From: Crotophaga sulcirostris
Lineage: Eukaryota > Chordata > Aves > Cuculiformes > Crotophagidae
Direction: 5' to 3'
Length of the DNA: 64,000 nt
NCBI GenBank assembly: GCA_013397455.1
Contig: VYZB01000036.1
Coordinates: forward strand, 3,132,954 to 3,196,953
Positions 51,196 through 63,800 of this stretch are shown here, in pieces (the stretch's first letter is position 1; every line of letters begins with the position of its first letter). The notes under the pieces were generated by a model, which did not search any database, was not told where the DNA came from, and was given only the letters and a program-made list of their open reading frames with translations. Made by a program: the position numbers and the translations under genes.

Positions 51196-54100
51196 ATGAT
51201 ACAACAGTAAAAATAATAAAACCCGTGGCAGCTGAGAAACTTCAAGTTATTTTTAGCAGTATTATGGATCCCTTCATTACAATCTTGGTAAACAGTATTA
51301 GACAACAAAATTACTAAAAATTAATATAAAAGGCAGTGTTGCTCAACAGATGTAACTTTAATTTGGGAAAAAGCAAGCATATCAGTGTATTTCCTAACAA
51401 AGTACTAGATGTACTAGGCTATAAATTATGACTATCACAACTGCTTCTAGCAGTTAATACATTTTCATGAATAGAACTACATAATATAACCCTATGAATC
51501 TTGGATGATCTGAACAAAGGAAGCTTTTAGCCTGTTGACAGTTTTTAATAAAATTAACAGTGTTGGAGAAGTACTAAAGGAACAGGAAGAGAGTAAATAT
51601 TATGGCAATATTTAAAAGGGAAAATATAATCTGAATAGATGTAGGTGGAAGGCTGGCATCAACACAGGTCACTACTATTAACAGCCTCTTAAGAAAATTC
51701 AGTTTCGATAAACTTCTTTTAAAACTCAGCCAAAAAGAACATTTTACAGCTAGATCTTATTCTAAAGACACAGTGAAAGAATGTGGGACTTAAAATTCTT
51801 TGGTTTCCTTGTGATTTTCATGTTCATTCCAGATACAGAATATCTAATCCCTTTGGTCTTCTTTGTCTGAAGACATTCAAATTCATGTCCCACTTTCAGA
51901 AAGAGTGTTGTATATTTGTTATCCAGTGGCTCCATAAAAAAATGCAAATGTAAGCTTGAGATCAAAATTCATGATTTCCCAATCAGCCAAGTGTTATTTT
52001 CTTGACCTAATAATTCTTGAATTCTTGCAAGATGGCATCATCTCTGCAAGATGAGATCAGAGTATTTGAGTCAAGTTCAACGACTGCTGGCAAACCACAG
52101 AACAGATCAAATGAAGGTGTAATTCCTTCTGACTTTAAATGTTCTTTGCCTCTTAAATCTGGATGTCATCACTGAGGCAAAGCTCATCTCAAGTTTACTG
52201 GGTAGATTTTCCACCAACTTCACACAGAGTTTGTTAAAACAAATGATACGGCTTATCGCTGCTGTCCCATAAGACAGAGTCATTAGGACAAAGAAGGACA
52301 TTTCCTGAAATTATGCTCTGGTATATCTCAAAGAAGAGCACTATGAATGAGAGATTCACTCCAACTCTGTGAGTCAACATCACCAAGTCACACACATCTG
52401 TCCCTATTAGAACAGGACAGAGATTCATAAGGTTAATGTATCATATTAATCTATTCCAGAAGGCAGCTGATCAATATTATCTTTACACTTTCTCCATCAT
52501 ATGTTGAAATCTGGTTAATGGAGCTAAAGAAATTCTCAGTCTACTAAGTGTCTAGATAAGCATAAGATTTTGGGTTTTTTTCAGGCAAGTCTGAATTCTC
52601 GGTTGTCGTGAGGAATTTAAACTCTCAGATGTCAGGAGGCACAGAGTATGAACTGAAAATCCATTTTCTTTTTTTTCTGCACTTCTCCTTTGATAGGTAC
52701 TCCCCATTAATATCTTTCAAAGACAACTGGAAGCGTGGAAAGGTACTTAAATAGGCATTGGTTCAACCAATATTAAGGACCAATACTACCGTTGATATAT
52801 AGTGATCAAAATAGTGATTTATCAGTGATACAATATCTAGAGCAATATATACACTATTGTCTTTTATATAAAAATATACATATTTTACACTAAGAGACTG
52901 ATGGCAAGTTACACAGAATTTGGGGAAAAAAAGCCTGTTTTGTTGCAGTTTCTGGTAAAATTTTGTTAGAGTACGGATCAAGAGAATATCTTGAAAACCT
53001 CTGAAATCTAATTTTAAGTTTATAAAATTTATTATCTATTGAAATTTTGAAGTTGTTTTGGATGCTTTTATGTGCTCTTCATCATATTTCTACTCTGTTT
53101 CCATTACTATAAATAACATCCAAAAAGTAAATATATATCATTAAATAACAATGAGGAAGAGGCTTTGAGTTCCCCTCACAGCTAATGCATTGGAGTGATA
53201 TAGAAGATCATAGAAATTCACTAGCAAAAATTTATTGTGAGAAAAGAAGCAAAACTTGACTGTACTACAGTATTTACTCATGGCTGATTTATTAAACAAA
53301 ATCTCTAATAACCTTCAGGTTTTAGAAATTAAAAAATAATTTATTCACAGATATCTTAAAATTCTTACTTTTCGGATGAGGTTTACATTTGTGTCATGGT
53401 CATCCTTCGTGAACACGAGTATCAGGTGATATGCATAAAGATTAAAAAATCATTACAATTATTACTAGAATTATTTTCAGACTGAAAGAAAAAGAAATAA
53501 ATTGGTTTTTTGCGTTTTTGTTTAATTCATTGGTGACTACACTGTATATATATCAAGTAGAAGTCAGTGCATTTTTTCTACAAATATCCAATATTTATGA
53601 AACTGAAAAAGGAAAATCTACACCTGTGATTCTTTTGATTTAAGCATTCCCAGCACTCAGCACTGTAAATGTGGTAAATTTGCTGCTCAGTAAATTTTCT
53701 TTAGTGCTGTGCTTAGTGGATTGAGTTCTGAAATACGATGACCCACTGTTAATGTAAGTGTTGCTCCATTTTGGTGAAAAAGTAAAACACCCATGCCAAC
53801 ACCTCTCCTTTGAAGAACATCATTCATTTGACTCTTATAATCACCTCTGATGCCACATGTTGTGTATCTCTTCACAGCAGAAAAAATCAACTGCACCAAA
53901 GGTAAAAATCCCACAGCATTTCAATTTTTCTATTTGAACATATATTCACAGTGTGTGCTTTGGGTCATTGTCACACACTGCATTTTATTTTCAGACCCTT
54001 GCATGTTCAGACGCACAGGCTTACTTGTTACATGACATATGATTTCACAATATTCTAGAAAGTATCAAATATAGATAACTGATTATCTCCTTGCGGGCAA

Positions 54101-54289
54101 TTATTACTTTCTGGTGTCTTTTTTTTTTTTGTTATGAAGTCTATTTCCTGAGAGGAAAAATTTTAAGATTTTATTTCCTTTTCATTCTATTCATGAAAAT
54201 CCCCCACCCCCTTTTTTTAGTTCTTTGAAGCCTGCATTTTGACAAGTATTCTTTACAAGACACAGTAAAATTAGTACCATTAGCTGCAG
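51196..54289. other. Noncoding AT-rich sequence
   Basis: No gene recognised. A T-tract lies at 54119-54130. A 75-codon minus-strand frame at 53687-53914 is somewhat protein-like but matches no family I can name. Minus-strand frames at 52107-52428 are equally uncertain. Confidence 0.55.
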
Positions 54290-56580
54290 TCTACACAGCA
54301 TCTGACCTTTCAGAAAGAGACTGGAGCCCTTTCTTAATCATCAGCCTCCTTAATTACCCTTCTTTTCACAAGGTTTGTTGCAGTTAGGAAGCATTTTAAC
54401 CTGCTCCCCTGTCTGGGCTATTTGCTTCAATAAACTCAATGTCCTTTTTCTATAAACTGGAAGATAGATAATCATGTTGACAAGTTATATTATATAGTTG
54501 TTAAACATAAAATCCTCCTTTTATCTCAGCCTAAAATACATCTCACTCTGACAGTAAGAAAGCAGTATTTTTAACAGGTCCAAGTACACATCATAGGCAA
54601 TCATAAAAGGGAGAAAAAGCTGTTCCTTGAACAAATATTCCTGGGCAATTCCTTTTATTGGAACATTATGTTAGAAGACTTATATGGTTTCTTACACACA
54701 AAAGGCACTTCGTTATTAAACTCATGTTACAAAATGAAGTTAAAAGATTAAAATCTCAATAACCCTTTTTATGGTCAATGTCTTGATGTTCTCGCTAGTT
54801 GAATAAACTGGGGTTTCTTTCCTATATTTTCTCAATGATGTCTCATGTAGCTAATCAGAAGTAAAAGACTCATGTCATAGGAGGAAGTGACACAGGGATA
54901 AGATGCACAATGACTGCTTGTCTGTTATGGCAGGCAGAAAAAAAAGGAGGAAAAACTCACTCTGAATAGAGATACAGGCGAAACATTCAATAAAACTCCT
55001 CATCTGGCTACTCTGGACTTGCATCTTACCCATCACAGCTCTTCTACCTAGTCCCACATCTGAGAAAGTCTTTGCAGTGGTTCATTTTCAGAATAATGGG
55101 GACAGGCACAGGGTGTGGGAAGGTGGGACCATTTCTCTATAGAGCCAGGACTAAAGTGCCAGTCTGTTCTTCCATGCAGCCCCATATTCTGAGGGCAATG
55201 ACTGGGGTCTGCATAGTAATGAATGCACCGGGCAAACTTTTGTCTTCTTATGGCCCTACCCTAACTGCGGTTTCCAATATTATCTTTTACTGACCTGGTG
55301 ATACTACCCTCAAGCCATAGACAGAGAAAGGCTGTGTCCTGAGGGGATGAGAGCAGAATGTGGGTTTTTTTCACACTGTAGGGCAAGGAGCACTGCTAAT
55401 AATTGCGCTAAAAAAAAATAATTGTGTATTTTATTAATTTCCCATAATTTAATGCTGCCTTACAGAATTCTATTCAGTTGAGCAAGCAATTTTTTCTTTT
55501 GACAGGCCAGTAAGATATCATTAATTTTTCATTCTCATCAATCACCATGGTAAAGGCCGTCTGAGGAGGTTTTGTGCTTTGGCTGGTAATTTGTCATGAC
55601 AATTTTGCAAGGCTGTTTTAATGCCTTCTCTTAGCTGATTGAAAATGTCTTATTTACTTCAATTAGATTTGCCAGCGAGACACTGTGGTTTTATACAAAA
55701 TGAATTGTTAATTGCTCCCCAAAGCCTAGGTAGACACCTGCTTTTCTATTAAAACACAGATCAAACTGCATATGTGGTGAGGGTTAAAATTAACTCAATT
55801 CTACTAACAAAGCAGTAAGATTTAGGATCTTCTAGATTGTAATATAGTCAAGGCTATTTGTGACATAAAATAATTTTTGATTTTCAGTTAAGTATTATTT
55901 TTGCAGCATATAGAAAAAAACAAGCTAGAACTAGTTAGTTTTTATTTGCTTGGTAAATGCCACTATATTAAATATATATTTATGTATATACCTGCATTGC
56001 CCTAAGTGGTAGGTGCTTCATAAATCCTTTGTAAAGCTGGTGAATTAAACAACCTTTCAATGACAATCTTTAAAGCTTAACTACTCAGCTCTTTATAACC
56101 TATTTAATATTGACAGATGATAGAGAAAACAGTAAAGAAGATTTAAACATTTACATTAAACACCTTCAAGGCTCCATTGTCCAGTATCTAATCATGCATC
56201 AGTATTTGTTTTCTGCACATACTGTATGCAATTCTCATAATGACATTAATATTTACACATGGTGAGGTCTTTCCACCATAGTGTGGAAAAGAATTGTCTA
56301 CAGCTGATTTCTCTAGGTCACCAACACATTCTGCAGCTGGTATGAGGCCATAATTAGTGAAATTAATTAGCCTTAGGAAACTAAGCCATGTGACCTATAC
56401 TTTAATACACATACTCGTTGCTATGGTAGCCCAAATAGGAGTATCTCTCAAGCTGTTAGGGCCCCTGGTTTTCTTTCATAACGAACAGCTACAGGATCTG
56501 GAGCTGTAAATAAAGTAAACCCTTTTGTTGGGCATGATAAACTGCAACAAATAATAAATGAAGTGATACTGGTACCTGAA
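54290..56580. promoter_or_regulatory. Candidate cluster of noncoding regulatory elements
   Basis: A long repeat-free interval with several subregions of balanced composition. At 54290-54480, TTAATTACCC and TTCAATAAACTC-type words occur. At 55490-55740, CATTAATTTTTCATT, GGTAATTTGTCATGACAATTTTG and TTGTTAATTGCTCC occur. At 56130-56560, TAATCATGCATCAG, GAAATTAATTAGCC and an RFX X-box occur. Homeodomain cores, Sox-like ATTGT words and few stop-free frames match the look of vertebrate developmental enhancers. Conservation is not visible from one sequence. Confidence 0.3.
56417..56430 (+). promoter_or_regulatory. RFX X-box-like motif
   Basis: GTTGCTATGGTAGC matches the X-box consensus GTTRCCATGGYAAC (an accepted variant is GTTGCTATGGTAAC) at all but one position of that variant. 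RFX factors bind this palindrome to regulate ciliary and MHC class II genes. It lies within an enhancer-like segment, with no visible transcription start nearby. Confidence 0.4.
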
Positions 56581-58044
56581 GGGGACATTTGATAGAAACC
56601 TAAACATAACATTTAAGTTTTGCAATGAAAATCTTGACTATTTTTGAACTTCAAGCATTGCCAGAATTTCATGGCAGTGGTCAGAAAAAGTAGAGGTGAA
56701 GCGAATGCTGTGGTAGTTTTTTCCTCTACTGCATTAATTTCTTTGCTTATATTCTAAATCCTTCTAAACTCAAACAATTAATTTTTAATTTTGGATTTAT
56801 ATTTTTTAAACTTCCCACCATTTTCAGATCATTACCATATACTGTCCTTCTTTTTTTCTTCTGTTTCTCTACAAAATCATACTGATGACCAAAATCTCTA
56901 TTACAAAAAAGCTTGTGAAATCAATGATAAAATGTCAACAGGAGATGCATTCTCATATAGTGAAGAATTTAGTAATTTTTTTCAATAATATGACATGGCG
57001 AAGTTTTTCCAGATGCACATTCAAAGATGTATTTATTTGGAAAAATTAAAAAATAAAAAAAATAGGGACACAAGGCACTCATGTAACCTCTTTGACTGTA
57101 GGAAGACTTCATTTTAAAAGAAAATCCCAAGACAATCCTGAATTAGCAGTGGTTTTGTATTTTATGCAAAGTTTTTACTGACTGACACAGAATTTCCTAA
57201 TGTTGGAATTTAGAATAATATTTTCTGTATTATTTTGACAACTGAGACTCTAAATGCATTAGTTTAAGGATCTTTTAAAGAAGGCATAAATGAAGGAAGA
57301 TTTTGTTTACAGTGAGTATTTATAATCATATATGGGTTGAAATTATAGAAGTAACACTGTAAGGTGACTTGAGGTCTCATGAATTACAGTTGTTGGAATA
57401 CCCTTTATATAATGAATCAAGTTTAATCATGGGTTATATTGCAGTATGGAGCTAGGTGGTTCCCCAAAATCTCGCTGAGGCAGATGGTTCATTTTAACCA
57501 TTTTACATAATGCCTACATTGCTGCTGAGATTCAGCAAAGGGCTTTATCTGCTTTCTGTACTTACTTGACAGAAAAGGTGGCTCAGGTGCCCATCCTCCT
57601 TATGGAGGTTTAATGACAACACTGTTAAAAAAAAAAAAAGTTTGGAAATAGATATTTTTCCGAGAACTATGAATAACTGCATGGCTACAAGTTCTTAAGA
57701 GGTTCATGAAGAGTTTGGAAGAAATGGAAAATGACTGGGAATTAAGAAAACGCACTCATAATTTTACACATTCTTTATGCAAATACTTCTGAATTTCTGA
57801 CAATTATATCCAAATTTAAACTTTGGTGATAGTGAAATGGGAATGTTCAACTTCCATTGTTGGAAGCAGCTGACAAAACAATAAACCAAACATAGCTGGT
57901 ACAATTCAAAAAATACTAATGCAAAAGACAATAATGACCTTTAATAATTTTTATTAAAATGTTCTTATCTAACAGTGTTATCTGAAGATGTTCTCAGATC
58001 ATCTAACTTCGTCCTGCTTTCATAAGGCATTTCAGTGTCTTTAA
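56581..58044. other. Noncoding sequence
   Basis: No gene recognised. The frame at 56791-56988 ends in a polar stretch (ACEINDKMSTGDAFSYSEEF) that looks protein-like but lacks clear splice borders or a family. An A-tract at 57626-57639 is followed by GTTTGGAAAT. Confidence 0.55.
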
Positions 58045-58177
58045 TCAAGTCACTTAAACTTCCTGAGGTTTAGCCTATCAGTTAAAAAATATGGTCTCAT
58101 TTCTGCCACTGACTCGCTAAGCAAGTCTGTGCCTCTGTTTTTCGACTCATCCTCCTAAAAAATGACATAAATTACCT
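58045..58177 (+). mobile_element. MIR/L2-like SINE remnants, two adjacent
   Basis: CAAGTCACTTAAACTTCCTG followed by AGGTTTAGCCTATCAGTTAAAA (58045-58090) resembles the MIR 3' region (CAAGTCACTTAACCTCTCTGAGCCTCAGTTTCC, then CATCTGTAAAATG). About 60 bp later, TCTGCCACTGACTC, AGCAAGTC, TGTGCCTCTGTTTTTC and AAAAATGACATAAATTACCT (58102-58177) match the same pattern again, in the same orientation and with small deletions. MIR and L2 are ancient amniote retroposons. The copies are old and inactive. Confidence 0.5.
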
Positions 58178-59769
58178 AGGGTGGGGACTTTCCCTATTTG
58201 TGTGCACACCAGTTATGTCACTGCTAGGCAGTGACACAAATAGTAATGAGCATGTCATCATAATATTGATGTTGTGGTTTTAATTTGTTGGTAACTGTTG
58301 TACTCAGTGCATGTTGTTATATAAGATTAATGTTTCCACTTTCCAGAAAGAGAATGAGAAAACAAGGCAGAGAGGAAAAAGAAGACTTGATCTGGCAAAC
58401 ACTGCATAGGAAGTTTATGGCAGAGCAGAGAACAGTATAATGGAGTGTCTTGGTCTCCTAAACTGTGTCTTAACTGTAAAAGCATCATTTGTACTCTTTG
58501 CAAATGAAACAGTGTAATAATATTGATCGCTTTAATATTTTAAAAATGGATAACTGATTTAGTGTAAACAATGTCATTAAGGAAGGGTGGTTGTTTTGAG
58601 ACAATTCCTTGGGTGTGTCTGTGATAAATATTTTCTGGAAAACTTGATAGAAATAAAAAGGTTGAGTTTTGTCTCAAATAATTTTAGATAATAGAAGAAC
58701 GTGGTATTGTGGCAGATGAAATAGCACCATTAGCTTTTTCCTTGACCTTTTTTTCATATATCATGCCCATGTACTAAGTGAGGCAATCTTTTTTAAAACT
58801 TTATTTTAAATGTGCCTTCTGAACTTAATCTAAATTTTCTTTTGAATTTCTTGTTAACACGTTAGAAACAAAATATGATAAATCAAGATATTCACAAATT
58901 TTATATTAAACTTGTTGTTCCTTTACAATGAAATTTCAAATTACATTAAAATGAAATTGAAGCTCTAAACAAAATTCCTTGAATACATGACTGAATTAAC
59001 AGAATTCAATACATAAATCAGTCTGGAAGATATTACAAGAAGTTATCTAGCCTGTATACTTCCACCAAGACAGAATCACATTACTGCCAGTTTTCAGAGG
59101 TACTTATTCAGTATATTCTTTAAAAAAGTCAAATGGCATTTTGCAGTTTTCCTTGGGCATTTATTTCACTTTTAAATAGCTTCACTGTCAGATGTCTGAC
59201 CTACCCCTTCCTTGCCTCTCCAAGCCCTAAAAGGTAAGTACCAGCAAGCTGAAGCAGGTATATTAGTTTGAACTAGGAACTAGAAAAAATACTTAATAAC
59301 TAAGGTTGTAAAAACTGATCCATCTTCCTTCCTCTTCCTCTCAGGCATGTATAGAATCATCTTTTTTTTTTACATTGTTTGATTAAAGGCCAAGAGGAAC
59401 AACGACAGATAGGGAACCCCAAGAATCTCATCAGGAGTCTCCAGCCTGGCTTGTCCCAGGGCTATCCTGAAGGGGTGATCAGTCCCATGTCTCAGGGATG
59501 ACACTCACCAGTTCAAGTCAAAAGCAGAGGCTTTCCCTGTGGAAAACATTATAGACAGGGGATGAGGGTGGGCGCTACTGAATACAGGGGTATGGGACTC
59601 ATTATGGGATGCAGTGGAAGAGCCTTTTGCATAAGTCATGGCATATTTGGAGAAATGAGCCAGAGGTGGAGAAAGGAAAGCATCAAGGTGGTTTGGGAAG
59701 GAACAAGCATGGGAAAAGAGGGTTGGGGATAAAAGGAGACTCTTGCATGTGAACAGGGGGCTGGTCACT
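58178..59769. other. Noncoding sequence
   Basis: Nothing recognised up to about 59400. Beyond that GC content rises toward the repeat-like region. A TAAAAGGTAAGTACC donor-like word at about 59230 lacks a convincing exon. Confidence 0.55.
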
Positions 59770-60475
59770 ATGTTTGCATGCCCGTGCCGTGTGCCTGATA
59801 CCCACAGTCTGCCCTGTCTTCTCTTACACTAATTTTTCAACCATTTTGGGGGCATCACTCTTCTGTGTGCATGTGCGTGTAAGGAGGTCTGGGTACCAGC
59901 CATGGAGTAGAAACACAGGACTAGAGTCCTGTCTGTCTGTGGTGCCGTTACCTAGAGAGACTGGAATATGTGTGTACTATGTAAGTGTGCATGCCAGAAA
60001 ACATCAAGCTTGTCTAGCTGGTGAGCAGGATGAGAGACTTGGGACCCAAACTTTAGAGTAGTCATAAGGTTCCATTGGATCTTGGAGAGATCAGAGAGTC
60101 TGAGAATTGGCTGTTGGAGGGACCAGGATGTTCAGACCAACCCCTGGAGAGACCATGAGATATAGATATGGTTTACTAGCAAGATCAGAAGTTGAGAACA
60201 GCTATGGAGACTTATTTTCATGTGTATGTCTGTGCATAAGTTCACTGGAAAATCCAAGGGCCAGGGACTGGATAGACTGGGTGTCCACCCAGGTAAGTTA
60301 CTGGAGAGGCTGAGTGTGTGTGAGCCTGTGTGCTGTGCAAAAGAGGCTCTAAGTATCAGCAGCTGCAGTGGGGTTGTGGCACTGGGGGCTCATATATGCA
60401 GGTGGAGAGACCCGGGATCCAGTGGCAGCTGCTGGACAGGCTAAATGTCTGAGCCCAGCTGCTGAGGGGATCCAC
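59770..60475 (+). repeat. Degenerate tandem repeat, about 130-bp period
   Basis: A GC- and TG-richer stretch in which a CTGGAGAGAC-like core recurs: CCTAGAGAGACT near 59951, CTTGGAGAGATC near 60081, CTGGAGAGACC near 60143, CTGGAGAGGCTGAG near 60301 and CTGGACAGGCTAAA near 60431. Several spacings are close to 130 bp or half that. Cores are preceded by GGGATCC- or GGACCA-like words and followed by TGTGTGTG-rich segments. Copies are strongly diverged. It may be an old minisatellite or part of an unrecognised transposon. Several overlapping plus-strand open frames result from composition and are not called as genes. Confidence 0.4.
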
Positions 60476-60792
60476 ACACTGTATCTGTCTTTATAGGTAT
60501 ACCTGTTCCACTAATTGACCTTCCTCCTCCTTGGCCAGAAATGGAAACAGGATAAAGATGTTGACGCTGCTTGTGAGTGCATTTTCAGTCCATGTTGTGG
60601 CCTGCGTGATCATCTCTTTGTATGCGTATATACACACTTGGTGCATGAATGTGTGAGCAAGTGTGCCTATTAGGAATTCAGGCTCAGCCTCTCTACCAGT
60701 TGGACATGTGAATGCAGAGCATTTCTGCATTCAGCTACTGGATTAGGCAACTCCTAACACTTTTCCCTACAGGTAATTATCTACTTTTCTTT

Positions 60793-60830
60793 CAGTATGA
60801 CAGCTTTTCCAAATAATGGCTGTCATACTG
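60793..60830. repeat. Perfect 12-bp inverted repeat
   Basis: CAGTATGACAGC, 14 intervening bases, then GCTGTCATACTG. The arms are exact reverse complements. Outside them, CTTTTC (60784-60789) and GAAAAG further right could extend the stem across an asymmetric loop. It is too short for a normal pre-miRNA and could be a cruciform or paired binding site. Confidence 0.85.
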
Positions 60831-63800
60831 TCTGTAATAGTGTGAAAAGATCTTAAGCAGGAAAAGAAGCAGCTAGCCACTCTGCTCTTGTATGTGTCCA
60901 CAATGTGTAATTCTATATATACACTGTGTAATACAGCAATAATGCTGAAAAGGTCTACAGGAGTTAGATGTTGAAGTAACAATTATTGAAAAGGACAGAG
61001 AAAGTGAGAATTTTTGCCATGCACTTCTCCTGTTGCTAATCATGAATCCTACTTCATGCAGCAATGCTATTTCATTGTGTTTTGACAAAGTTAAAACCAA
61101 ACCTTGCTTTCTCTAGCCATATAAATATAGTCACCTGCATCTCAGTGCTAACATTGCATTATCAAAATGCTGCCAATATATTGGAAGAAAATTAGTTTTT
61201 CAGGTTTTGGTACATTTTTAGATTAACCACCCTCACATATGGCTAAATAAAAATGCACCTACAAGACCTACTATTTCTAGAATAAAGAGAAAAATGTTCA
61301 TAAAAATGTATCAGTCACTAACTCTCAGCATCAAGGGTTCAAAAATATATTGTAAGGAGTATTTTCCCTGTAAGGAAATTTCCATTGCTTTGAATAGCAA
61401 TTTTGCCTGCATAAGGAAAATTGAGAAAGTACTTAAAACACAATGAGGCTGTCATACTCAGCAATCGTTTTGTCCTGCAGGGCCAAGATCCAGACTGTTG
61501 TTTCTCTTTGATGTCAACAGCTTCTTTTTAATGTCTAGTTTCCTCTTGCCAGATCACAAGCTGGTTTAAACTATTCAAGACCCATCTTCTACGTGCAAGT
61601 GAGAGAATAGGAAGGGGAAAGAAAAGATCAAGTGATTAGCAGAGGCAAATAAAGCATTTCAAAGCTAGCAGGTCAGTGTAAATGCCTGACTAGAAGAAGT
61701 TACCAAGTTTTATTAAAGTAAAGGTGACTACATAGGTGCTTAAAGGCAGATAACCAGGGTTGTGTATTTCTTGAGCTCACAGGATCAAATGATTAATATT
61801 TCTAGAACCAGTACAGTTCTCTTCATATTTGAAATGTTTCCAAAACATTGTCTAATTAAAGAAATCTACTGTCAATTTAATTAGTCAGTCCACTCTGTGT
61901 GATTAATATGTGTTTTATAAATAATTCCTGTGCTGAAAAACAGCATAGGAATATCAATAGCAAAATCAACTAGAACTCACGATAAGACTCGGCAGCTTCC
62001 CTCCCCATCCTGCCACCCTTCTATGACTGTGGCAGGAAGTTAAATGCAACCCATTTGGAAATGAAACTGAGCTGCTTCTGAACCCAAAAGAGTCCAATCT
62101 AACCATCAGGCACTTCTTGGCAATTCTCCAAAAAGTCTTATTAACCACCCCTAAAATCTGTTATTGGATTAAACTGGTGTGTCTGGCTCCACATTTAGAG
62201 CTCTTCAGTAGCTTCCCAAAGACATCTGTCATGATTGCAACTGGCTTTACTGGTCTGTAACATACCTCTAGCTGCACCTTCACCTCCTTATCCCTGCCAA
62301 GTATGTAACATATTACCATCATTTAATAACATTTGGGACTCCAGGCAGAGCCTGGGATCACAGTATGTCAGGCATTCCATAGATCTGTCCTATGCTACTC
62401 TCCACAATAAGCAGAAAAGGAGAAATTATAATTCGTTTGTCAGTATATATACAGACCCTGATATAACAATCCTTAGTTCCACTTGGAATGTCATTACCAT
62501 ATTGTAAAATATAATAGCAAGAAAAAAAATGTGTTTAGTAAGTAAAAAAATGAAAACAAACCAATCCAAAAACAATGAAAAAACATTACATTAAAAAAAA
62601 TGTAAACTCTGAAGTAAATAGGCATAAAACATTGTCAAACTATCAAGAAAAAAATCCCTGTATATTATTATCTAGAGTTATGATAATGCTAGCAAAAAAG
62701 GAAATAACATCTACTTCAACATATGCAGAGGAAAAAGTAGAGGTACAAATCACTCATTAATACCTTGAGACTGTACTAAATTGGTTTAATCCAGAGCACT
62801 GAGTGCTGGCAGGGATATAGAGACCCCATTGGCAACAGATAAAAAGGTGTCAAAGGTGATTTTCTTAGTCAGTTTTTGACCATCCATTTACAGAAACCAC
62901 TGTAAAACATTTTTTGGTAGTTCGTGTAACAAGAACTAAGTTGCAGGTGAGCTTCCCATTTGGGCTCCAGAGGAAGTAAGATTTGAAATAATTTTGGGGA
63001 CATTTCTATGGCTGTCAAAGCTGAACTGGCACTGCAATCTGGCTCTTCTGAAGTAAATCTTGGAGACAAAGTAAACAGAAGTGTTACAGTTAGGTCATAG
63101 TTTGAAATTTGCAGGTATCAGGAAGGCTTATACAAGCAGACACTTCTGGAAATTAATCTGCAAACTTTTCCTCTCTGAAGGGTAGAAGGGTGTAAAGTGA
63201 TGGAGACATACTGGAAATGTTTAAGTCAGTATTTTGCGACCTGCAAATAGGAAGATATGGAGAAAGCCTCTTTGACAACATCTGGGTAGAAAAGCTATAG
63301 CTCCTAATTGATGAGCATTATGCTGCTTCAGACATCACATCAGAAGCGTAAGACGGTGTTAATGAGAGGTGACGTTAAATATTAAGTTAACCAGACTTTA
63401 TGTCCACATATGCATGGTACTTTAAACATGGCTAGGCCAGTTTTCATATTCTCTTGCTATATTTACAGAATACAGCCTTCAGACAAGTTATATATATTTA
63501 CACAGAATGAAGCAACTCAATGTAGACAAACTAGCACAGCTCTGGAAGAAGCGCAGCAGCAGTACTGTGCCGCTGTGTCCTAGCAGGCTGCTGCCACACT
63601 TACAAAGCTGTGCTGCTTCTGATTTGGGAAATGGTCTGCTATTTCTTCAGTAAGCTCAAGATTATAAAGTAGAGTTACCAAAGCAGACCAAAGCCTGGCA
63701 TGAACTGCAATGTCAGCAAGCACTAAAACTCTCTGGATTTCTTTTCCTTTTTTTTCTTTTCATTTAAAAGGTAAGGGAGGGACAGGATGCAGCTCTCATG

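Noticed and set aside
53687..53914. 75-codon minus-strand frame, possibly retroelement pol-like
   Set aside because: A faint resemblance to a reverse transcriptase/RNase H connection region was considered, but no catalytic motif, flanking pol blocks or LTRs are visible.
56791..56988. Plus-strand frame with a polar C-terminal stretch
   Set aside because: Protein-like over about 35 codons only, with no clear acceptor, no family and T-rich upstream sequence.
60220..60300. CCCAGGTAAGTT as a splice donor
   Set aside because: Good donor word, but the upstream sequence is part of the degenerate tandem repeat and no acceptor-bounded open exon was found.
63540..63630. CAG/CTG-rich patch as a possible hairpin RNA
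   Set aside because: The complementary words do not pair in register for more than about six bases, so no stable precursor could be drawn.
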